A stretch of DNA of 64,000 nucleotides from Methylobacterium dankookense (GCF_902141855.1 NZ_CABFVH010000005.1:62001-126000), one strand, 5' to 3'. Counted from the stretch's first letter, positions 46,489 to 55,980 are shown. Numbers and translations are program-made. The notes: generated from the letters alone by a model not told the origin.

Positions 46489-47508
46489 TCAGCGCTGCCT
46501 CCGGGTGGCGAGGAGGAGCCCGGCGCAGGCCAGCGCCAGGGCGGCCGGCCAGGGCCAGAGGTCGCGGCGCAGGGGTAGCGGCGGCGCCTTGGCGCGGCCG
46601 CCCTCCAGCGCGTCGATGGCGTCCGCCACCGCGATCAGGTCCTCGGTGGTCTTCACGCGGAAGGCCTTGCCGCCGCTCGTCTCGGCCATGTCGCGCAGGG
46701 TCTCGGTATCGACCACGTCCTGCTCGCCGTCGGCATTGGCGAGGTCGCGGGGGCCGAGCGCGATGGTGTAGACCTTGACCCCGATCTCGCGCGCCAGCGC
46801 CGCCACGTCCCGCGGCGTGGTCTGGCCGGCATTGTTCGCCCCATCCGAGAGCAGGATCACCACCTTGGCGCCGGCGGGCGCCGGCTGGCCGGCCTCGGCT
46901 CCGGCATCGCGCGGGTCGAGGCGGCGCAGCGCCAGGCCGAGCCCGTCGCCGATGCCGGTGGAGCGCCCGACGAGGCCGATCGTCGCCTCCTCCAGCGCGT
47001 GGGCGACGCTCGCCGTGTCGAAGGTGAGGCTCGCCGCCACGAAGGATTGGTCGGCGAAGATGACGAGCCCGATGCGGTCGCCGGAGCGCCGCCGGATGAA
47101 GTCGGCGCCGACGCGCTTGACCGCCTGGAGCCGGCTCACGGTCTCGCCGTCGAGGGCGAAGTCGCGCCGCTCCATCGATCCCGACAGGTCCATCGCCAGC
47201 ATGATCTCGCGGCCTGAAGCCGGCAAAGCGATGCCCGGCAGGACGAGGCGGGGCCCGGCGAGCGCGACGACGAGGGCCGTCCACAGCGCCCAGGTCAGCA
47301 GGATCTGGCGTCGGCCCCGCGCGGCGATGCCGGCGCCGCCCGCCGCCTCCGGCACCAGGGAGGCCGGGACGCGCAGGGCCCCGCTCGACCCTTCCGCCTC
47401 GGCGGGCAGGAGGCGGAGGGCGAGCAGGGGCAGCGGCAGGAGCAGCAGGGCGAGCGGCGTCGCGAGGTCGAAGGCCGACAGGATTGCGCTGAGGGAGGCG
47501 GGCAGCAT
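46489..47508 (-). CDS. von Willebrand A domain membrane protein (BatA-like)
   Basis: 339 residues. Two hydrophobic segments (LLLLPLPLLALRLL, LLTWALWTALVVALAGP), the VWA domain with DLSGS at 107-111, a second site in LSDGANNAGQTTP, and a C-terminal anchor (PWPAALALACAGLLLATR). Follows the DUF4381-like gene by 2 bases. Typical second-in-line gene after MoxR/DUF58; part of the same envelope complex. Confidence 0.88.
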   Translation of the reverse strand: MLPASLSAILSAFDLATPLALLLLPLPLLALRLLPAEAEGSSGALRVPASLVPEAAGGAGIAARGRRQILLTWALWTALVVALAGPRLVLPGIALPASGREIMLAMDLSGSMERRDFALDGETVSRLQAVKRVGADFIRRRSGDRIGLVIFADQSFVAASLTFDTASVAHALEEATIGLVGRSTGIGDGLGLALRRLDPRDAGAEAGQPAPAGAKVVILLSDGANNAGQTTPRDVAALAREIGVKVYTIALGPRDLANADGEQDVVDTETLRDMAETSGGKAFRVKTTEDLIAVADAIDALEGGRAKAPPLPLRRDLWPWPAALALACAGLLLATRRQR

Positions 47509-47510
47509 CG

Positions 47511-47975
47511 TCAGGCCCGCATCCGGCCGATCAGGCGGCCGAGCTCGGCGTCGATCCGGTCGGGATCCGGCGTCTCGCGGCGGCGGTAGAGCCCGTCTAC
47601 GAGGATGCGGCCGGCGCCCGCGCTGAAGAAATCCGTGGCGAGGAGCCGGTCGAGCTTTCCGGCCCAGTCGGCCCCGTCCGTGCCCGCTGCCGCCTCGCCG
47701 AGGCGCGTGCGCGCGAGCCGGCGCAGGAGCCGGGCCTGGGCCACGAGCCGCGCCTCCGGGTCGAGCCCGCGCGTCGCGGCCAGCTCCGCCAGCGCCGCCC
47801 GGCGCAGGGTGTCCCGCGCCCGGGCCCGCAGGAGGCGCAGCAGGCCGACGAGGAGCGCGGCGGCGAGGCCGAGGGCGGCGGCGGCCACGATCTCACCCTG
47901 GAGCGCGCCCGCCGCATTGCCGGGCAGGTGCAGGCCGCGGAGCTGGTCGAGGGAGAGGGCGGTGTCGGGATTCAT
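47511..47975 (-). CDS. DUF4381-like membrane protein
   Basis: 154 residues: a membrane segment (LQGEIVAAAALGLAAALLVGL), then a charged helical domain with LDPEARLVAQARLLRRLART and the WAGKLDRLLATDFFSAG segment. The position between DUF58 and the VWA gene, and the single anchor followed by Arg-rich helices, match DUF4381. The start was set at MNPDTALSLDQL; the open frame continues upstream through a hairpin-rich gap that is not coding. Confidence 0.75.
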   Translation of the reverse strand: MNPDTALSLDQLRGLHLPGNAAGALQGEIVAAAALGLAAALLVGLLRLLRARARDTLRRAALAELAATRGLDPEARLVAQARLLRRLARTRLGEAAAGTDGADWAGKLDRLLATDFFSAGAGRILVDGLYRRRETPDPDRIDAELGRLIGRMRA

Positions 47976-48341
47976 GGGGCGCCGATCTCCCGCGCCCCTC
48001 GCGAGATGAGAGGCCGGCCTCCGGTCGCGCGCAGGACTCGCGACAGGCCCGCTCTCCCGTTCGGGAGAGGGCTGGGGTGAGGGATGAGAAGTGTTCGGCG
48101 TGGTCGCGACGGCCCGCGCCGGGCCTCTCCTCCCCACGGATCTCGGGGCTTGCCCGAGATCTGCCCTCGCCTGTCCAGATCGGGCAGGCCCGATCCGGAT
48201 GGGGAGGAGCCGGAGGCGCAGGAGGCACCGGAGCGCATCATCCTGAACCACCCCCACCCCTGACCCCTCCCCGCAAGGGGGAGGGGATGCTCGATCCGGG
48301 TGGGGAGGGGAGCTGCGCCTGATCCGGCACCGGCGCTCAGC
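47976..48341. other. hairpin-rich gap inside the MoxR operon
   Basis: 366 bases with no gene, within an otherwise nearly gapless operon. It is packed with inverted repeats (see the repeat entry) and probably is a later insertion of repeat elements; whether transcription crosses it cannot be told. Confidence 0.6.
48052..48286. repeat. array of four hairpins in the operon gap
   Basis: CTCTCCC/GGGAGAG (48052-48069), GATCTCGGG/CCCGAGATC (48139-48161), GATCGGG/CCCGATC (48178-48195) and CCCCTCCCC/GGGGGAGGGG (48264-48286). Each is near perfect. They may be remnants of dispersed repeats; the last resembles common genomic filler in G+C-rich alphaproteobacteria. Confidence 0.75.
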
Positions 48342-49265
48342 TCACAGCACCGCATCGAGCCGCTCCATCAGGGGGGCGTAGGCTTCCGGGCCGGCCTCGA
48401 CGTCGAGGCGGATCCCGGCGATGCCGCGGTGGGCGTAGTCGGCGAGGCGCTCCTCGGCGGAGGCGGCCGGCGGCCGGCCCCGGCCGGCATCGAGGGTGCC
48501 GCGGCGGCCGTCCGGCAGGGCGAAGGGGTAGAGGCCCGCGGGCCGCGCGCGCTCGAAGGCGTCGCTGACCAGGATCAGGCGGATCGAGAGCTTCTCGGCG
48601 GCGAGCGTCAGCAGGTGGTCGAAGTCGCGGCCCGGCGCGTCGAGGGCGCTCGCGATGACGAGGTGGCCCCCTGAGGGCAGCAGGCTCGCGGCGATGGTGA
48701 GGAGCGGCTCCAGGGGCGGGTCGGCGGCCTCGGCCGCGTCGAGCGCGCGGGCATGGGCGAGGGCGAGGGCCCCGGTGATCGCGGTCATCGCCCGCTCGCC
48801 GCCGGCCGGGCGCAGCGCGGTCGGCTCGCCGGCATGGCCGACGACGAGGCCGACGCGGCCCCCGTCCCCGACCACGCGCCAGCCGAGCAGCGCCAGCGCC
48901 TCGGCGGCGGCGACCGAGCGCAGGGTGCGGCGCGTGCCGAACAGCATGGAGGGCCGGAAATCGGCGAGCAGCACCACGGCGCGGTCGCGCTCGTCGTGGT
49001 GCGTGCGCACGTGCAGCTCGCCGGTGCGCGCCGTGGCGTTGCGGTCGATGTGGCGCATGTCGTCGCCCTCCGACCAGAGCCGCACGTCGTCGGGCTCGGA
49101 GCCGCGCCCGCGCCGCCGCGTGACGATGCCGCCGGGCAGGCCCGCGAGCGTGCGCGTCGCGGGCGCGGAGCCGCGCCGGGCGAGGTGGCGCAGGCCCATC
49201 AGCGCCTCGCCGGACAGGAGGCCCGGATCGGACGGATCCGTCTCTGGCGCCGCCGAGCCCGCCAC
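48342..49265 (-). CDS. DUF58 protein (MoxR partner)
   Basis: 307 residues. Landmarks: LWSEGDDMRHIDRNATARTG (the 'DxRxIdWnvtAR' motif of DUF58) and VVLLADFRPSMLFG, the VWA-like metal site in degenerate form. It has no membrane segment, so it is cytoplasmic. GTG start two bases after the MoxR stop; the reading frame upstream is only read-through. DUF58 proteins work with MoxR ATPases, and their targets are usually VWA proteins, as downstream here. Confidence 0.87.
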   Translation of the reverse strand: MAGSAAPETDPSDPGLLSGEALMGLRHLARRGSAPATRTLAGLPGGIVTRRRGRGSEPDDVRLWSEGDDMRHIDRNATARTGELHVRTHHDERDRAVVLLADFRPSMLFGTRRTLRSVAAAEALALLGWRVVGDGGRVGLVVGHAGEPTALRPAGGERAMTAITGALALAHARALDAAEAADPPLEPLLTIAASLLPSGGHLVIASALDAPGRDFDHLLTLAAEKLSIRLILVSDAFERARPAGLYPFALPDGRRGTLDAGRGRPPAASAEERLADYAHRGIAGIRLDVEAGPEAYAPLMERLDAVL

Positions 49266-49267
49266 GG

Positions 49268-50269
49268 CTAGAGCGCCCGCACCCGCTGCACGAGGTCGCG
49301 GATGATGCCGCGCGCCGTCCGGCCCTCGGCGGCCGCGCGCCAGGTCAGGCCGATGCGGTGGGCGAGGGCGTCGGCGGCCAGTTCCGCCACATCCTCGGGG
49401 ACGACGTGATCGCGCCCGTGCAGGTAGGCCCGCGCCTTGCCGGCCACCATCAGGGCCAGCGTGCCGCGCGGCGAGGCCGGGTGCTCGATCGCCGCACGCA
49501 GGTCCGGGGCGATCGCGTCGGTGCGGGTGCCCGCCACCAGGCGCACGAGGTAGTCCTTCAGGGCGGGCGAGACGTAGGTGGCCAGCGCAGCCTCGCGGGC
49601 GGCGCGCACCTCGTCGAGGCGGAGCTTCACCGGCATCGCCTCGGCATGGTGGTTCAGCTCGCCCTCGACGAGGTCGAGGATCTTCCGCTCCGAGGCCTCG
49701 TCCGGCATGTCCACGACGACGTGGAGCAGGAAGCGGTCGAGCTGCGCCTCCGGCAGCGGGAAGGTGCCGGCATGCTCGATCGGGTTCTGGGTCGCCACCA
49801 CCATGAAGGGGTCGGGCAGGGGGTGGGTGTGGCCCGCCACCGTGATCTGCCCCTCGGCCATGGCTTCGAGCAGCGCCGACTGCACCTTGGGCGGGGCGCG
49901 GTTCACCTCGTCCACCAGGATGAGGGAGTGGAACAGCGGGCCGGGCATGAACTCGAAGGTGCCGGCATCCTGGCGCCAGACCGTGGTGCCGGTGAGGTCG
50001 GCGGGCATCAGGTCGGGCGTGCACTGCACGCGGGCGAAGGAGCCGTCGAGCCCGTCGGCGAGGCGCTTGACCGCGCGGGTCTTGGCGAGGCCGGGCGCGC
50101 CCTCGATCAGCAGATGGCCGCCGGTGAGCAGCCCGATCAGCAGGCGCTCCACGAGGCGGTCGGCCCCGATCAATCCGTGGGAGAGCCCGTCGCGGAGCGC
50201 CAGGATCCGGCCTCGGAGGCCGTCATCCGCGGCGATGGCGGGGCGGGGCGCGAGCGTGGCGCTGCTCAT
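49268..50269 (-). CDS. MoxR-family AAA+ ATPase
   Basis: 333 residues with Walker A GAPGLAKT (57-64), Walker B LILVDEVNRAPPKVQ, the sensor region VVATQNPIEHAGTFPLPEAQ and an arginine finger in DRFLLHVVV. First gene of the seven-gene operon reading MoxR-DUF58-DUF4381-VWA-VWA-TPR-BatD. MoxR ATPases act as chaperones in maturation of periplasmic or envelope complexes, including methanol dehydrogenase in methylotrophs. No methanol dehydrogenase gene is nearby, so this is better called a Bat-type operon. Confidence 0.93.
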   Translation of the reverse strand: MSSATLAPRPAIAADDGLRGRILALRDGLSHGLIGADRLVERLLIGLLTGGHLLIEGAPGLAKTRAVKRLADGLDGSFARVQCTPDLMPADLTGTTVWRQDAGTFEFMPGPLFHSLILVDEVNRAPPKVQSALLEAMAEGQITVAGHTHPLPDPFMVVATQNPIEHAGTFPLPEAQLDRFLLHVVVDMPDEASERKILDLVEGELNHHAEAMPVKLRLDEVRAAREAALATYVSPALKDYLVRLVAGTRTDAIAPDLRAAIEHPASPRGTLALMVAGKARAYLHGRDHVVPEDVAELAADALAHRIGLTWRAAAEGRTARGIIRDLVQRVRAL

Positions 50270-50505
50270 GCGCGCGCGGCTCCGGCCGCCGCGAGCGGAT
50301 CCTGCATCATCCTGACCGTCTCCTCGATGCGCCGCGTCAGGCGCAGGACTCTTGAGGGGTCCATAAGAGCCCGGTGTGCCCGCTGCCCGGCCCGAGCGTC
50401 AATCCCGCCTTCGGCCGAAGCTGTGCCTCCGGACAATTTGCCTCCGTCACCCGGCCGCCGGGAACCGTCACGGTTCCGTCATCGCGCATCGCCTAGGAGC
50501 CTTCG

Positions 50506-51216
50506 ATGCTCGCCTTCTCGCCCCTGCCCGAGACCCTCAACTCGGCCATCAGCCTCGTCGTGGCCTTCGGCCTGGGCACCCTGATCGGGGCGGAGCGGCA
50601 GTACCGGCAGCGCAATGCGGGCCTGCGCACCACCGTCCTGGTGGCGCTCGGCGCGGCGGCCTTCGTCGATCTCGGCATGCGGCTGACCGGGGGCGACGGC
50701 GCGACCCGCACCGTCGCCTACGTGATCTCCGGCATCGGCTTCCTCGGCGCCGGCGTGATCATGAAGGAGGGCATGAACGTGCGCGGCCTCAACACGGCCG
50801 CCACGCTCTGGTGCTCGGCCGCCGTGGGCGCCTTCGCGGGGGCGGACCTGCCGCTGGAGGCCTGCTTCGTCACCGCGGCCGTGCTCGCCTGCAACACGCT
50901 GCTGCGCCCCCTCGTCAACGCCATCAACCGCGCGCCCATCCGCGAGGACCAGACCGAGGCGACCTACGAGGTGCAGATCACCACGGCGCCCGAGGCCGCG
51001 GGGCCGGCCCGCGACCTGCTGGTCGAGCGGCTGGAGGCCGCGAACTATCCGGTCAGCAGCGTCGAGGTCGTGGAGCGCGGCGAGGAGGCCGTCGACGTGG
51101 TCGCGACCCTGATCGCCGACGCGGTCGAGGGCGAGGAGCTCGACGCGGTGACGGACGAGCTCGCCAAGGCGCCGAACGTCCGCCACGCCACCTGGTCGGT
51201 CAACGCGGCGGACTGA
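50506..51216 (+). CDS. MgtC/SapB family membrane protein
   Basis: 236 residues with four to five membrane segments, followed by a cytoplasmic ACT-like domain. Hallmarks: LGTLIGAERQYRQRNAGLRTT and ISGIGFLGAGVIMKEG. MgtC-like proteins modulate the F-ATPase, magnesium homeostasis or membrane potential under low magnesium or acid stress. No MgtA transporter or leader riboswitch was seen upstream. The stop is immediately followed by a composite hairpin repeat. Confidence 0.92.
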   Translation: MLAFSPLPETLNSAISLVVAFGLGTLIGAERQYRQRNAGLRTTVLVALGAAAFVDLGMRLTGGDGATRTVAYVISGIGFLGAGVIMKEGMNVRGLNTAATLWCSAAVGAFAGADLPLEACFVTAAVLACNTLLRPLVNAINRAPIREDQTEATYEVQITTAPEAAGPARDLLVERLEAANYPVSSVEVVERGEEAVDVVATLIADAVEGEELDAVTDELAKAPNVRHATWSVNAAD

Positions 51217-51322
51217 TACCGCGTCCGGTCGATCGGACCGGACGCGGTCTCGGCCAAGCCCGCGCGGCGCTCGAGCGAAGGCGACATCCGCCATCCCGAA
51301 GGGATCACCCGGATGTCGTATG
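51214..51322 (+). repeat. composite hairpin repeat (A/B family) at the mgtC stop codon
   Basis: Starts at the TGA of the MgtC gene: a 13-base stem ACCGCGTCCGGTC/GACCGGACGCGGT (51218-51248, hairpin B), then GCGAAGGC and hairpin A (51294-51316, ACATCCG/CGGATGT), ending CGTATGA. It is the reverse complement of the arrangement at 10.5 kb, but in the same sense relative to the gene it follows. Confidence 0.85.
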
Positions 51323-51442
51323 ATCCGACGGTTGAAGGTGCGCCCGCGCACCTCGGCCGCCGCCGGACTCTTTCCCGATACGGGCCCAGGGCCGAATTCG
51401 GGGGCCTGAACGGGGCCGGGCCCGGCCCCGGGGAGAAGACCC

Positions 51443-52144
51443 ATGAGCACATCGCACATGCGCACATCGCAGAAGCGCGCGCTGATCGTCGGAGCCTCGC
51501 GCGGCCTCGGCCTCGGCCTCGTCGAGACCTTCCTCGAGCGCGGCTGGCGCGTCACCGCGACCCAGCGCACCCCCTCGCCGCAGCTCGCGGCGCTCGCCTC
51601 GGACGCGCTGCGGATCGAGACCGTCGACATCGACGACGATGCGGCCGTGGCGGAGCTTCACGAGCGGCTCGGCCCGCAGGCCTACGACCTGATCTTCGTG
51701 GTGGCCGGGGTGGCGACGCAGGCCCACGACCCCGCCCATGCGGTGCCGCGGGCGGTCGCCGCGCAGGTCTACCTCACCAACGCGATCAGCCCGGTCCGCT
51801 TCGCGGAGGCGTTCCGGGACCGCCTGGCGCCGGGCGGCAGCATCGCCCTGATGAGCTCGGTCCTCGGCAGCGTCGCCCTGAACGAATCGGGCGGCTGGGA
51901 GACCTACCGGGCGAGCAAGGCGGCGCTGAACACGCTGGCGCGCAGCTTCGAGATCCGCCACCGCGATTCGGGGATCGGCGTGCTGCTGGTGCATCCGGGC
52001 TGGGTCCGCACCGACATGGGCGGCGCGGAGGCCGACATCGACGTGGCGACGAGCGTCGCGGGCATGGCCGATGCGGTCGAGGCCCGGCTCGGGACGCCGG
52101 GCTGCCACTATCTCGATTACCGGGGCGAGACGCTCGCCTGGTGA
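51443..52144 (+). CDS. short-chain dehydrogenase/reductase
   Basis: 233 residues with the NAD(P) motif GASRGLGLGL near the start, the cofactor Asp stretch TVDIDDDAAVAEL, and the catalytic pattern YRASK (with Ser in LMSSVLGS). The substrate is unknown, and it resembles C-factor-type or generic SDRs. The gene stands between the MgtC gene repeat and a small convergent hypothetical gene. The start ATG at 51443 was chosen, though internal ones at 51458 also fit. Confidence 0.87.
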   Translation: MSTSHMRTSQKRALIVGASRGLGLGLVETFLERGWRVTATQRTPSPQLAALASDALRIETVDIDDDAAVAELHERLGPQAYDLIFVVAGVATQAHDPAHAVPRAVAAQVYLTNAISPVRFAEAFRDRLAPGGSIALMSSVLGSVALNESGGWETYRASKAALNTLARSFEIRHRDSGIGVLLVHPGWVRTDMGGAEADIDVATSVAGMADAVEARLGTPGCHYLDYRGETLAW

Positions 52145-52164
52145 TTCGGGCCGGGCGATTCGGC

Positions 52165-52518
52165 TCAGCGGCGCGGGTCGAGGGGGCGGCCGCGCCGCTC
52201 CACCACGACGGGCGCGCGGGTGCGGCGCTCGACGATGACGGTGCGCGGCGCCCGGCTCGGGCCGGCATGGCTCATGATCCGCTCGGGCGCCCGCTCGGGC
52301 TTCTTGCGGGCGGCGGCCAGGACGTGGGGGCGGACCTCGTCGGCCGGCAGGCCGATCAGGCCGCAGGCGATCTCGACCTGCTGCTCGATGTCGTCGGCGA
52401 GGTCCTGCGCGGCGGCGACGGCCTCGGTCACGGTCGGCGGCTCCCGGCGCACCCGGATGGGCGGCAGATCGGCGAAGCTCTTCGGGGTCTTCTTCACGGC
52501 ACGGCTCGCACTGGTCAT
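52165..52518 (-). CDS. hypothetical protein, 117 aa
   Basis: Small, mostly charged protein. The centre (TVTEAVAAAQDLADDIEQQVEIACGLIGL) is helical, followed by a basic Pro-Arg tail (ERRTRAPVVVERRGRPLDPRR). This layout, a helix plus basic tail, is seen in short alphaproteobacterial DNA-binding-like proteins but no family is recognised. Convergent with the SDR gene. Confidence 0.55.
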   Translation of the reverse strand: MTSASRAVKKTPKSFADLPPIRVRREPPTVTEAVAAAQDLADDIEQQVEIACGLIGLPADEVRPHVLAAARKKPERAPERIMSHAGPSRAPRTVIVERRTRAPVVVERRGRPLDPRR

Positions 52519-52826
52519 GGCCCGAACATAGTACGGTTCGGCGGGATTGTGCAGTGCATCAAACGACGGCCGCTTGGATCCGGCCGGGTCTCGGAGGCGT
52601 GCGGGCGCGTCGCACCCACCTCAAATCCACTTTGCGCGACGCATCGCGGCGAAGCGAGGTCATTCATTATGCAACTGCCCCCGCTATCGGCAGGGCGGAG
52701 AGGCTTTCCGCGTCAGAATGCCGCGGGATGATGGTGCCTCCCGCGATGTCCGGTCAACCGCGGGCGAGCAGGATCGGTTCGCAGGCTCTGTCATCGAACC
52801 GCCGCTGTCGCATCGGACGGAACACC
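52519..52826. other. gap before the NlpC gene
   Basis: About 300 bases without a credible gene. Open frames continue upstream of the NlpC start but lack conservation-like features. An A+T-rich spot (TCATTCATTATGCA) might be its promoter. Confidence 0.4.
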
Positions 52827-53705
52827 ATGACGCTCGCGATCCCCCTCGATCCCCGCCTCACGCCCGCGCGGCCCGATCTCGCCGATGCCGCCCTGCGCGG
52901 TCGCGTCGAGGCCGCCCGCTTCGTCGAGCCGCGCCCGATGCGGCTCGCAATCCCCGCCGCCGCCCTCCACCGCGCTCCGTCGCCGGAGAGCGGGATCGAC
53001 ACCGAGGCGGTGATGGGCGACGCGCTGCGCGTCTACGCGGTGGCGGACGGCTTCGCCTGGGTCCAGATCGAGCGCGACGGCTATGTCGGCTACCTGCCCG
53101 CCGAGAGCCTGGGCCCGCCCGAGCCCGCGCCGACTCATCGGGTCGGTGCGCTGCGCACCTTCCTCTACCCCGCCCCCGACCTGAAACGCCCGGCGCTGGC
53201 CCATCTCAGCCTCGGCGCGGCGCTCGCCGTGACGGGCGCGGAGGGCGACTACCTCGCCGTGCCGGGCGGCTACGTCTTCGCCGGGCATTGCCGGCCGATC
53301 GCGGCGACGGAGCCGGATTTCGCCGGCACCGCCGAGCGGCTCGTCGGCACGCCCTATCTCTGGGGCGGCCGGACGACCCTCGGCCTCGATTGTTCGGGGC
53401 TGGTCCAGCTCTGCCTGGAGCAGGCCGGGCTGGCCTGCCCGCGCGACGCCGACCAGCAGGAGCGGGGGCTCGGCGCGGCGCTCCCCCTCGACCCGGCCGG
53501 CCTCCGCCGCGGCGACCTCGTGTTCTGGCGCGGCCATGTGGGCATGATGCTCGACCGCGAGCGGCTCATCCACGCCAACGGCCACCACATGGAGGTCAGC
53601 GTCGAGCCCCTCGCGGTGGCGGTCGCGCGCATCCTGGAGAAGAGCTACGGGCCGGTGACCGGATATCGCCGGCTGCCCGCGCTCACCCCTTCAGCCGCTG
53701 CTTGA
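52827..53705 (+). CDS. NlpC/P60 (C40) peptidase with SH3-like domains
   Basis: 292 residues. The N-terminal half has SH3b-type repeats (ALRVYAVADGFAWVQIERDGYVGYLP and a second, GAEGDYLAVPGGYVFAGH); the C-terminal half is the cysteine peptidase with YLWGGRTTLGLDCSGLVQ (Cys189), RGHVGMM (His237) and HANGHHMEV (His253). It has no signal peptide and probably acts on peptidoglycan fragments recycled inside the cell. Its 3' end overlaps the phosphatase gene on the other strand by 23 bases. Confidence 0.9.
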   Translation: MTLAIPLDPRLTPARPDLADAALRGRVEAARFVEPRPMRLAIPAAALHRAPSPESGIDTEAVMGDALRVYAVADGFAWVQIERDGYVGYLPAESLGPPEPAPTHRVGALRTFLYPAPDLKRPALAHLSLGAALAVTGAEGDYLAVPGGYVFAGHCRPIAATEPDFAGTAERLVGTPYLWGGRTTLGLDCSGLVQLCLEQAGLACPRDADQQERGLGAALPLDPAGLRRGDLVFWRGHVGMMLDRERLIHANGHHMEVSVEPLAVAVARILEKSYGPVTGYRRLPALTPSAAA

Positions 53706-54153
53706 TCCTGCGGATCAGCCCGTCGCGCACGTCGCGGTAGCCGTCGAGGCGCTGCTCGCGCGAGGCCTCCTGCAGGATCGTGGGGTCGGGCGTCGGCCAG
53801 TACTCCACGTCCGCGGCGAGCGAGCGGGTCAGCTCCAGGGCGGCGTGGTGCGCCTCCGGCGCCAGGGTGATGATGAGGTCGAAGTTCAGCCCCTCCCACT
53901 CCTCGAGCTGCTCGAGGGTGCGGGGCCGGTGCTTGGCGGCCGCGATGCCGATCTCGTCGAGCGCGGCGACCATGAAGGGATCGACCGGCTCGCCCTCGCG
54001 CACCCCGGCCGACTGCACGTAGATCGACTTGCCAAAATAGTGGCGCGCGATCGCCTCCGCGGCCGGCGAGCGCACGGCGTTGAAGTTGCACATGAACAGG
54101 ACCGACTGAACCCGCTTCTTCTTCGGTGCGGTCCCGGGGGCGATCTCGTCCAT
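53683..54153 (-). CDS. low-molecular-weight protein-tyrosine phosphatase family
   Basis: 156 residues. The active-site loop is CNFNAVRS (Cys22-Arg28, CX5R) and the general acid is Asp123 in TPDPTI. The loop sequence differs from the eukaryotic CLGNICRS, but the spacing is right. This alphaproteobacterial group is conserved next to UPF0262 and hisD, as here. Could equally be an arsenate-reductase-like relative. Its end overlaps the NlpC gene on the opposite strand. Confidence 0.85.
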   Translation of the reverse strand: MDEIAPGTAPKKKRVQSVLFMCNFNAVRSPAAEAIARHYFGKSIYVQSAGVREGEPVDPFMVAALDEIGIAAAKHRPRTLEQLEEWEGLNFDLIITLAPEAHHAALELTRSLAADVEYWPTPDPTILQEASREQRLDGYRDVRDGLIRRIKQRLKG

Positions 54154-54179
54154 CGGCGCTCAGCCCCGAATCACCCTCC

Positions 54180-54671
54180 CTAGCCCTTCCAGTGCAGGGC
54201 GAAGATGAGGGTGAAGAGGCGCCGCGCGGTGTCGTGGTCGAGGTCGACCTTGCCCTCGAGGCGCTGCTTCAGGGTCTCCGACGCCTCGTTGTGCAGCCCG
54301 CGCCGGCCCATGTCGATCGCCTCGATCTGGGTCGGCGAGGCCGTGCGGATGGCGTTGTAGTAGCTCTCGCAGATCATCTCGTAGTCGCGGATCACCCGGC
54401 GGAAGGGCGTCAGCGACAAGAGGTGGGTCATCACCGGCTCGCCGTTCTGGGCGCTGATCGCGAAGGAGAGCTTGTTCTCGACGAGACCGAGGTTGAGCCG
54501 GTAGGGGCCGTCGTCGCGGTCGGGGAGCGCGAAGTGATTCTCCTCCAGGATGTCGAAGATCGCGATGGCGCGCTCGTGCTCCTGGTCCGGGTTGCCGCGG
54601 CCGATCGAGTCCTCGTCGAGCTTCACCGCCATGAGGCGGTTCGGGCCGCGCTCCTTGTTCCCCTCCGTCAT
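54180..54671 (-). CDS. UPF0262 family protein
   Basis: 163 residues with [37 protein letters not shown] and [24 protein letters not shown], the hallmark segments of UPF0262 (conserved alphaproteobacterial protein of unknown function). Lies between hisD and the phosphatase on the same strand, in the cluster murA-DUF2948-hisD-UPF0262-phosphatase seen across the class. The function is not known. Confidence 0.9.
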   Translation of the reverse strand: MTEGNKERGPNRLMAVKLDEDSIGRGNPDQEHERAIAIFDILEENHFALPDRDDGPYRLNLGLVENKLSFAISAQNGEPVMTHLLSLTPFRRVIRDYEMICESYYNAIRTASPTQIEAIDMGRRGLHNEASETLKQRLEGKVDLDHDTARRLFTLIFALHWKG

Positions 54672-54684
54672 CGTATGGCCAGCC

Positions 54685-55980
54685 TCACAGGTTCAGGCGG
54701 ATCGCGACGGAGCGGGCATGGCCGTCCAGGCCCTCCGACCGGCCGAGGGTTATCGCCGCGGGGCCGAGCGCCCGCAAGCTCTCGGGCGTGCAGGAGAGGA
54801 GTGTTGTCCGCTTCATGAAGTCGAGCACGCCGAGGCCGGAGGAGAACCGGGCCGAGCGGGCGGTCGGCAGGACGTGGTTCGGGCCGCCGACATAGTCGCC
54901 GATCGCCTCGGGGGTGTGCGCGCCGAGGAAGATCGCGCCCGCGTTGCGGACCTTGGCGGCGAGCGCCTCCGCATCCGCCGTCTCGATCTCCAGGTGCTCG
55001 GGGGCGAGGCGGTCGACGAGCGGGATCGCCTCGTCGAAGCCGCGCACGCGGATGATGGCGCCGTAATCGCGCCAGCTCGCCTGCGCGATCTCCCGGCGGG
55101 GCAGGGTGACGAGCGCGCGCTCCACCGCCGCCTCGACGGCTCGGCCGAGCTCTGCGCTGTCGGTGATCAGGATGGCCTGGGCGGCGACGTCGTGCTCGGC
55201 CTGGGCCAGGAGGTCGGCGGCGATCCAGTCCGGGTTGGCGTGGCCGTCGGCCAGGATCAGCACCTCGGAGGGGCCGGCGATCATGTCGATGCCGACCTGC
55301 CCGAAGACCCGGCGCTTGGCCGCCGCCACCCAGGCATTGCCGGGCCCGACGATCTTGGCCACCGGGGCGATGGTCGCGGTGCCGTAGGCGAGCGCCGCCA
55401 CGGCCTGGGCGCCGCCGACCCGGTAGACCTCGTGCACGCCCGAGAGATGCGCGGCGGCCAGCACCAGCGGGTTCATCCGGCCCTCCGGGGCGGGCGCCAC
55501 CATCACGATGCGCGGCACGCCCGCGACCCGCGCCGGGACGGCGTTCATCAGCACCGAGGAGGGATAGCTCGCGGTGCCGCCGGGCACGTAGAGGCCGACC
55601 GATTCGAGGGCGGTCCAGCGCCAGCCCGCGGTGACGCCGAGCGCGTCGGTGGCGCGGTGGTCCGTCGGCACCTGGGCGCGGTGGAAGCTCTCGATGCGCG
55701 CGGCGGCGAGTGTCAGGGCCTCGATCTGGTCGGCCGGGCAGGCCGCGACGGCGGCGGCCAGCTCGGCCTCGCCGACCCGCAGGGAGGCTTGCGAGAAGTC
55801 CTCGCCGAGCCGGTCGAAGCGGCGGCTGTAATCGACGAGGGCCGCGTCGCCGCCGGAGACCACGCCCGCGATGATGCCGCGCACCGCCTCGTCCACGTCC
55901 TCGGCGATCTCGCGCTTGACGGTGAGGAGGCGCGCGAAATCCTGCGCGAAGGTCGGGTCGGAACTGTCGAGGCGGACCAT
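54685..55980 (-). CDS. hisD: histidinol dehydrogenase
   Basis: 431 residues. Catalyses the last two steps of histidine synthesis, histidinol to histidine with two NAD. Landmarks: [67 protein letters not shown], and the zinc-site region [15 protein letters not shown] with [12 protein letters not shown]. Part of the alphaproteobacterial cluster with DUF2948, UPF0262 and murA, but the rest of the his pathway is elsewhere (hisS is 20 kb away and unrelated). Confidence 0.97.
   Translation of the reverse strand: MVRLDSSDPTFAQDFARLLTVKREIAEDVDEAVRGIIAGVVSGGDAALVDYSRRFDRLGEDFSQASLRVGEAELAAAVAACPADQIEALTLAAARIESFHRAQVPTDHRATDALGVTAGWRWTALESVGLYVPGGTASYPSSVLMNAVPARVAGVPRIVMVAPAPEGRMNPLVLAAAHLSGVHEVYRVGGAQAVAALAYGTATIAPVAKIVGPGNAWVAAAKRRVFGQVGIDMIAGPSEVLILADGHANPDWIAADLLAQAEHDVAAQAILITDSAELGRAVEAAVERALVTLPRREIAQASWRDYGAIIRVRGFDEAIPLVDRLAPEHLEIETADAEALAAKVRNAGAIFLGAHTPEAIGDYVGGPNHVLPTARSARFSSGLGVLDFMKRTTLLSCTPESLRALGPAAITLGRSEGLDGHARSVAIRLNL

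Noticed and set aside
48052..48286. The hairpin array as a CRISPR
   Set aside because: The four hairpins differ in sequence and have no regular spacer length.
43379..50269. The operon as an mxa methanol dehydrogenase maturation cluster
   Set aside because: The order and content fit the generic MoxR/Bat operon and no methanol dehydrogenase gene is present in the window.
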